Positions 58,571 through 64,000 of a DNA stretch of 64,000 nt are shown here, in pieces; within the stretch, counting starts at the first letter, position 1, and every line of letters begins with the position of its first letter. The DNA lies in the NCBI GenBank assembly GCA_023212725.1, contig JALBYF010000067.1, positions 1 through 64,000 on the forward strand, in the 5' to 3' direction. The DNA is from Tranzscheliella williamsii (lineage: Eukaryota; Basidiomycota; Ustilaginomycetes; Ustilaginales; Ustilaginaceae). Both the position numbers and the translations under genes were made by a program. The notes under the pieces were generated by a model that made no database searches, was not told where the DNA came from, and was given only the letters and a program-made list of their open reading frames with translations.

Positions 58571-58654
58571 TAATCTGCGTCTGCTAATCTGCGTCTGCTA
58601 ATCTGCGTCTGCTAATCTGCGTCTGCTAATCTGCGTCTGCTAATCTGCGTTCGC
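58571..58654 (+). repeat. 14-bp tandem repeat, six copies
   Basis: Unit TAATCTGCGTCTGC: five perfect copies (starting 58571, 58585, 58599, 58613, 58627) and a sixth with a CTGC to TCGC change (58641-58654). It lies 178 bp after the proteasome alpha-7 stop. There are no spacers, so it is a minisatellite. Confidence 0.95.
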
Positions 58655-59121
58655 TCAGCTGCCTTGCGCAGCGGGGCCGTTGGGGCGGCGCAGTCGTGAT
58701 CGATTCGAGATGCGGCAGGCAACCGACAGGGCAGCGTGCCTTTGACTGCGCTTCGGCGGCTCCCGACGGCTAGCCTGCAGCTGCCGCGGTCTCATCTGGG
58801 ACGCTAGGGTAGCTGCCATTTGCACCGGGCGGTGGACCGGCCGGTACCTGTGGTCCCGGTACGTTCAGCCTGAAAGCATCGCCCTTGCGCGGGAATGAAC
58901 GTCCGCGCATCGTCCGCCCACGGAAACGAAGTCCTGCCAGCAACCCGCCGCAGGACGCATCTCGCCCGCCTGAGCATGCGTTCGCCCGGTGATTAGATGC
59001 GCGAAGTGCCCTATTTTCGCTGTCCAATCGCGAAATTGCCTAGTCTTCTGCCTACGCGCCTGGGTCCTCCGAGCACCGCCCTCGGTCTGCATTGATACTC
59101 ACCTAGCCGTGTCAGACCACG

Positions 59122-59267
59122 GTCACACACTCAGACTGTCACGTCTGACAAATGCTCTTCATCAAGTCACAGTCCAACTCCCGGCATATGTGATCACTTG
59201 AGTCACATTTGATTATATTGTGATTGGGACGGCACAGATCGAGTCACACATCTCCGAAGCTGTCACA
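59122..59267 (+). promoter_or_regulatory. cluster of GTCACA hexamers
   Basis: Five exact GTCACA copies on one strand at 59122, 59166, 59212, 59243 and 59262, plus a GTCACG at 59138. It may be a transcription-factor site cluster, about 1.55 kb upstream of the APSES start; no factor can be assigned. Confidence 0.3.
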
Positions 59268-60808
59268 CTGGACCAGAGTTGCCACACTTCATCAACGGCG
59301 CGCTCTACGGACAAAGCGTAAGGGTGCGGTGCCTTGTCCGAAACCACGCATCGAGCGCTTCTTTTCGTCGTCTGGCTTGGCGAAAGGCGACATAGCAGGC
59401 GTGAGGTATCCATAGTGGCACGAGTCATGTGCCATAGTATGCCATGAGGTGAATTGCCGTACCCTCTCATTCACCGGTGAGTCGCAACCCATACGGACAA
59501 AAAGAATGCAGAACACATGGCTTTGTCTTCCCATCGTGTCTTTTAGCTGGGCGTCTCGGTCAGCTCTCGCCCTACACGTCGCCTTCATCTGCAGCCCTTG
59601 CCTGGACGGAGAGCAAGGTACGAGACACAGCCGCGAACCGCTCCTTCTGATTGCGCGTGCGGTTCGGGGCGCTTAATGCAGCGGCAGTCGTCCTTGCATA
59701 TACCAAAGCATCCTCCTGCGGGTTGTTTTTTCCTACTCGGGGCCCTTGCTGCCCACGCCGAGAGCGGACGGGCAAGTCAAGTTCTACAACCAAGTCCTCC
59801 GGTAAGGCCTGACGCTCTAAATCGCCTATTGATCTACCCCTTTCGTTGTCTGCGCTCGCTAGTAGCCAAAGTCGATGCCCTGACGCGTGGGCGCTGAGTT
59901 CAGACGGGGACATGGCATTTGGGCAGACGTCGTCGCCATGTATCGTTGACGGGCACAACCAAGATGGGGGAGAAAGTCAGTGAAGAAGGGGTCGGGTCTG
60001 AAGCAATGCGTTACGCTCTTCGCGTTCAGCACCATTAGCCTGATCCATCGTAGCGAGTGCATCTTGCACAGGTGTGGTAAACGATGAGCCAATTGACAGC
60101 GCGGGGGGGGCTCCTCTAAATTTCGCTCTCAGGCTCGTCCTCGCACCGACACGGAGCTTGACCTTGTCACAAGCCATCTGGAAGCCACCGTAAATCGCGG
60201 GAGAAACAGCTATGTGAACCTGTAACACTGCCCACGCACTTTCCTCTCCTGGTGATGCTGAATACAATCGCATCTCAGCGAGATCGCCTCATCCAGGCAC
60301 ATGGCCAGAGCCGTCCTTCCTCGGCCGCAACCCAAATCGTCATGTTCGCACCATCCTTCTGCGTGTCTGCCTGTCCCGCACGCTTTGAGTCTCTCGAGCG
60401 ACCAAAATCGAAGCGCTTGTACCGAGACAACCTCTTCCGCCTTCCGCGACGTCCATCTTCAGCGGCGCCTTTGTGGTGACCCGCCGAGTACCCGGTGATA
60501 TATAGCAGCCGCAGTCCCGGTGGCCATCCCGATCGAGCTTAACGTTGGCCCCGGTCCACATTGTTCAAGGCCTGCTGGCCACCACCACACGCTCGCTTAA
60601 CTTGTTTTTGCTCCCCTCTGAACGTTCTTTGTACCTCGCTCTGGCTTTGCTCCCCCGTCCCGGCCTCGTCGGTGTCCACAACAGCAGTCTACACCCCGGG
60701 ATTTACAGCGGATTCAACTGCGCCCCTGTCCTTGCTCATCTACTACAGCACGGCAGCCACATCGTCACAGCGTGCCACATCGCTCACCACGACCGAATAA
60801 GCTCCGGA

Positions 60809-62523
60809 ATGACGCCGCCTGCCGCGTCCTCCCCACACCTCTGGAACACACAGCCCGCATCTCACACGCACCCATACGACCTCTCACATCAAGACCTCGG
60901 TGATTCCCGTGATTCCCCCCGCTCCGATTTGAGCGCTGAGTCGGATATACTCGCCCTTGTGAAGACGTCCCACCCGGTAAGTCTTGGCCGATCTCGGGGA
61001 CTTCATCTGATCTTCAGCGCCTCCTTTCAGCCCATCCTCCCGCTTCTGCGTACCGGTCGGCGCTGTCCAGCCCTCAAGTTCCCTTGTCCGAATGCCCACC
61101 TCCGTGGAGCGCCACTCGTCGGCAGTGGCAGACCGGCGCCACAATGTCCGTGATACGATCAGCCTCGGAGATATCTATCTATATATATAGGGTTGGTTAT
61201 TCTGAACGATGCCGTCCCCCCCTCCTTGATTCCACTGGCAGTCCGAGACAGAACTTCAGCAGCTACTCAAGGCGAACAATCTGGAGGGCATTGCGTACGG
61301 AGCGACGCTGCTGATGCGGTTGAGAAGCAGCCCACCCTCCATCATGTCCTACGCTCCCGACTTCATTCAGGGCAATGATGGCCGCAAAAGAGCCAGCCCG
61401 GACAGCGATACGGACTCCAATACGGAAAACCTCTACATCAGTGGGCCCCGGCCCGCTAAATTGTTCCCAACCTCGAGCCACCTTTTCAAAAGAGGCAAGT
61501 ACGCGACGACCGGAGGCAATCGTGGATTCATCACGGGTGAGTTGCTCGTCCAGCTGCGCGCAGGTCGAGCCTGCCACTGACGAAGGATGAAATACTACTG
61601 TCTCGACGTGGCCACCGCCGTTTTCAGTGTTGGAATACGATGTGCGCGGCCATACGATCATGATGGATGCCGACACATCCTTTATTCGATTGTGAGCAAT
61701 CCTGACACTTGTCCAAGCTGATCTGCACTTACGGATGCTTACCTCTCTGATTTCCCCGTTCGCTAGCACGTCCATCACACAGGCGCTCGGGAGGAACAAG
61801 GGTATGTGCCGAGTGGATTCCATGGCCGCAGGCCTCTCTCTATCGCGCTGACTAACCTCGGACTGGCTGGAATGATGGTCTGCACGATGGGTCAGTCAAC
61901 TTTGGACGCTTGATCCGGTCCTATCCTGCCTTGGAACCGCATATCCAGAAGCTGAAGGGCGGCTACCTCAGCATCCAGGGAACCTGGCTTCCCTATGATC
62001 TGGCCAAGGAGCTCTCGCGTCGAATCGGATGGGAGATCCGGGATCATCTCATCCCGTTGTTCGGCTATGACTTCCCGCAGAGCTGCCTACGACCCGACGA
62101 GGAAGGGTTCGGCCAGCTCGGGGTCGGGATGTCACAGAAAAGAACACGCAAGCGCCACAATAATGGTGGTCCACACCAGACGTCCTGCTACGGCCCTTCG
62201 ACTCCGATTCGGTAAGTAGGTGGTGAGCAGATTGTATGCGGGTTGTCGTCAGCCTGTTTACTTATGCCGCAATTAACAAACGCACCAGCGTCGTCGATGG
62301 GCAGGTGGTGGAGCAGCAGCAGGCAAAGCACCAGCAGGCAAGACAGGCGCTTGGTCCCGACGCGTTCGACCCGTACACGGTGATGCAGGCCATGGGCTGG
62401 CCGGCGGTATCGGCGCCGATGATGCCCCGCCCGTACAGCAGCCACCAGATCGCTGCCAACACACTCCCCTTCTCTACGGCCTTGATGCCTTTCTTTGCGG
62501 ACCCGCATTCTCAGGGACTGTGA
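60809..62523 (+). CDS. APSES/KilA-N DNA-binding protein, Xbp1-like
   Basis: Six exons rebuilt by eye: 60809-60976, 61242-61536, 61628-61691, 61767-61801, 61896-62211 and 62289-62523; intron lengths 265, 91, 75, 94 and 77 bp, all GT-AG, phases 0, 1, 2, 1 and 2. The 370-codon product is open throughout. Residues about 155-275 form the APSES domain, spread over exons 2-5: VLEYDVRGHTIMMDADTSFI, TSITQALGRNKVNFGRLIR, GGYLSIQGTWLPYDLAKELS and IRDHLIPLFGYDFPQSCLRP. The last block, with the following PDEEGFGQL, is the Xbp1-type signature, unlike StuA or Swi4/Mbp1. A basic KKRTRKR-like stretch follows (SQKRTRKRHNN). The C-terminus is Gln/Pro-rich. Yeast Xbp1 represses cell-cycle genes under stress and starvation; the role here is inferred. 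Exon 1 and the 265-bp first intron are the least certain. Confidence 0.88.
61172..61190 (+). repeat. TATC/TA microsatellite inside intron 1 of the APSES gene
   Basis: ATATCTATCTATATATATAG. The AG end could serve as an alternative 3' splice site, but using it would place stops in frame before the conserved exon. Confidence 0.6.
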
Positions 62524-63687
62524 GCTTGCATGCCATGCTCCCCACTTCTCTAGCGCGATGATTTCGCGTTACCAGATCGAGCCCTCCCTGTTTGCCTCGA
62601 CGTAGCCGCTATCTTGCGCCGTCGGCAGCATGTCTCTAGACTGTTATATGAACTGTTTGTGCCATTCGTCCGAATCATATTCCCCCATGAGGCCAGTGGT
62701 CGCCGAAGTGTGAGCGATGCAGCTTATTTTATTCATAGGCAGTGCACGTTCATAATCAATAGTAGTAGGCTGTGAGGCGATATGGAACGCGCGCGTCGTA
62801 GTGTTGGACTTGGAAGCGCGCTGTCAGCCGAGCCGCGCGGGCAGGGTCCAGTGAAGCTCCAGCGCCGGCCGAATCACGCATCGAATCGAACGCGGCCGCG
62901 ACTGAGCCTCTGGACGGCAGCTGTGTGCGTCGCCAATGTGTGTGGTTGGCACCGCGGCCGGCACAGAACGCCCGGTCTAGCATGCGTGCGAAGACCCCCC
63001 GCCTCGGCATCGCAGAAGTCACCGCCCGAAGCAATCCCGCCCCGTCGTCACGCTCCCCAACTCACACTATAGCGCGGTCAAACCACCTCACATTGCCTCA
63101 GTCACAAGTGGCTCGGTGGGAGCGTGAGCAGCCGCGAGTGGCAAGTGGAAGAGGGAATCACGAATCGTAAGACATGCTCCCGTAACTACGGTTTGGGTAC
63201 CTTTGGACACGCGTTGATACTCACACCGCTCCTATTCCCAGGCTGGAAACACTTTTAAGCAGGAACGGTGTGCGTGGAAACGCGGTTCCAGTTGTCCTCA
63301 AGGATTGTTAGTAGTGACTTATGACTGTTGAGAGACGGCTTCGGTGGTGACTCCGGAAGTGGAGCTGAGAGTGTTAATTGATTGATTCTTACACATTCAC
63401 TTGACATCTACCGATTCGGTGCTTTTCTGCTGACACAACGCTCAGTTGGCTTTGCCTCGACGCCTTCCACATCCACACAGCTTGCCTTCCACCACCCGCC
63501 TACAGCATACCAGCACGCGTGGCTTCGACATTCCTCTATCTCTGTATGCTTGCCCACTAGTTCCACCGCACTGCTCTCTGCCCTGTACTTCAGTGGCAGC
63601 CGTGACCGCCACCATCTGACATCCCCACTGCGCAGCACCACTTCAATGGCTCGCTGGTCCGACGTGGCTCTCGCCTACTGAATCAAT
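62524..63687. other. intergenic region before the terminal partial gene
   Basis: 1.16 kb with no supported gene. It contains the APSES 3' flank and, from about 63.38 kb, a pyrimidine-rich leader carrying an 11-codon uORF (63646-63681). Confidence 0.5.
63646..63681 (+). other. 11-codon upstream open frame
   Basis: ATG at 63646, peptide MARWSDVALAY, stop TGA at 63679-63681, six nucleotides before the ATG of the terminal gene. It could damp translation of the main frame if the transcript starts upstream. Confidence 0.45.
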
Positions 63688-64000
63688 ATGGAACGCACCT
63701 GGTCGACGGACTCGGTCGCCTCCATGCCCGACCGGGCGCTACCAGATCCGAGCAGGTCGAAGAAGCTCAGCCGCCGCCTCTCCAATCAGACTCCTCGCGA
63801 TGGCGCCCGGGAGTGGAGAAAGAGCAAACCCACAGCCGCTCATGCCAGGCCAGATCCCCTCACCCGCAAGCACAGCAATACTCAGCAGCCCACGTCCGCA
63901 GGCCTTCGCAAGCGTTCCACCGCCGATGCCCCTCTAGCCAGCGGCAGCAGCCCTGATCCTAACTCTTGTCGTTTGCCATACTCAGACGCAGACCGTGCCT
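63688..64000 (+). CDS. 5' end of an unidentified gene, cut by the window edge
   Basis: A frame opens at the ATG at 63688 (MERTWSTDSVASMPDRALPD) and stays open for 104 codons to the window end. The visible part is basic and Ser/Pro/Arg-rich (SRSKKLSRRLSN, REWRKSKPT, GLRKRSTAD) and looks like a disordered N-terminus of a larger protein with possible phosphorylation sites. No domain is in view, so no function is assigned. The pyrimidine-rich leader and an uORF just upstream support a real start. Confidence 0.65.
   Translation, partial: MERTWSTDSVASMPDRALPDPSRSKKLSRRLSNQTPRDGAREWRKSKPTAAHARPDPLTRKHSNTQQPTSAGLRKRSTADAPLASGSSPDPNSCRLPYSDADRA

Larger units (their letters stand above)
58394..60808. 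other. 2.4-kb upstream region of the APSES gene
   Basis: Contains a six-copy 14-bp minisatellite (58571-58654) in the 3' flank of the proteasome gene and a cluster of five GTCACA hexamers (59122-59267). Open frames up to 128 codons occur but show no domain or splice logic. The last ~250 bp are pyrimidine-rich leader. Confidence 0.5.

Noticed and set aside
58571..58654. Possible CRISPR-like array
   Set aside because: Head-to-tail 14-bp units without spacers in a fungal genome; a minisatellite.
60545..60808. N-terminal extension of the APSES protein
   Set aside because: The in-frame stretch reads as translated pyrimidine-rich leader; the ATG at 60809 is preferred, though not proven.

Overview
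The window is nuclear DNA from a basidiomycete fungus, most probably a smut relative (Ustilaginomycotina). Genes are dense and eukaryotic. Most lack introns; the rest have a few introns of 75-265 bp with GTAAGT/GTGAGT-type donors, and two introns of one gene show CTGAC branch points. The U-box cyclophilin has an N-terminus that I recognise from the Ustilago maydis CYP8 protein, which is the main reason for naming smuts; the species cannot be fixed from the sequence alone. I see no rRNA, CRISPR array, telomere repeat or viral gene.

Layout. 1-3.7 kb is the accessory edge: an orphan gene with a possible PD-(D/E)XK-like fold and an acidic minisatellite tail, then a complete but dead Tc1/mariner transposon with terminal inverted repeats and TA target duplication. 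4.5-24.4 kb holds a CaMKK-type kinase, MBF1, a GAF hybrid histidine kinase, ZPR1, a U-box cyclophilin, an SPX-domain phosphate transporter, and a divergent pair of histone chaperones (HAT2/RbAp48 and a SET/NAP protein). 26.9-42 kb holds a Ser-rich membrane protein with a GRAM-like tail, TRM8, a complex I subunit (NDUFB10-like), prefoldin subunit 2, fimbrin, an alpha/beta hydrolase, the SMN-type splicing factor SPF30, and a KHA1-type cation/proton antiporter. 44.8-64 kb holds a second, much larger GAF hybrid histidine kinase, a C2H2 transcription factor, U1-70K, proteasome alpha-7, an APSES (Xbp1-like) transcription factor rebuilt here from six exons, and the 5' end of an unidentified gene.

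How the genes relate. Most are single-copy housekeeping genes in alternating divergent and convergent pairs, with 200-440 bp between convergent stops. Themes are signalling (two related hybrid histidine kinases, one CaMKK-like kinase), RNA processing (U1-70K, SPF30, PPIL2-type cyclophilin, TRM8), chromatin (HAT2, SET/NAP) and proteostasis (prefoldin, proteasome). Four regulatory or unassigned genes (second histidine kinase, Ser-rich/GRAM protein, C2H2 factor, APSES factor) sit behind 2.4-3.0 kb of non-coding upstream DNA, against roughly 0.3-0.7 kb for most housekeeping genes. I found no convincing new multi-gene system. The best candidates for new biology are the orphan PD-(D/E)XK-like gene beside the Tc1 element, the altered catalytic neighbour residue in the first histidine kinase, and the unusual leaders of the regulator genes.
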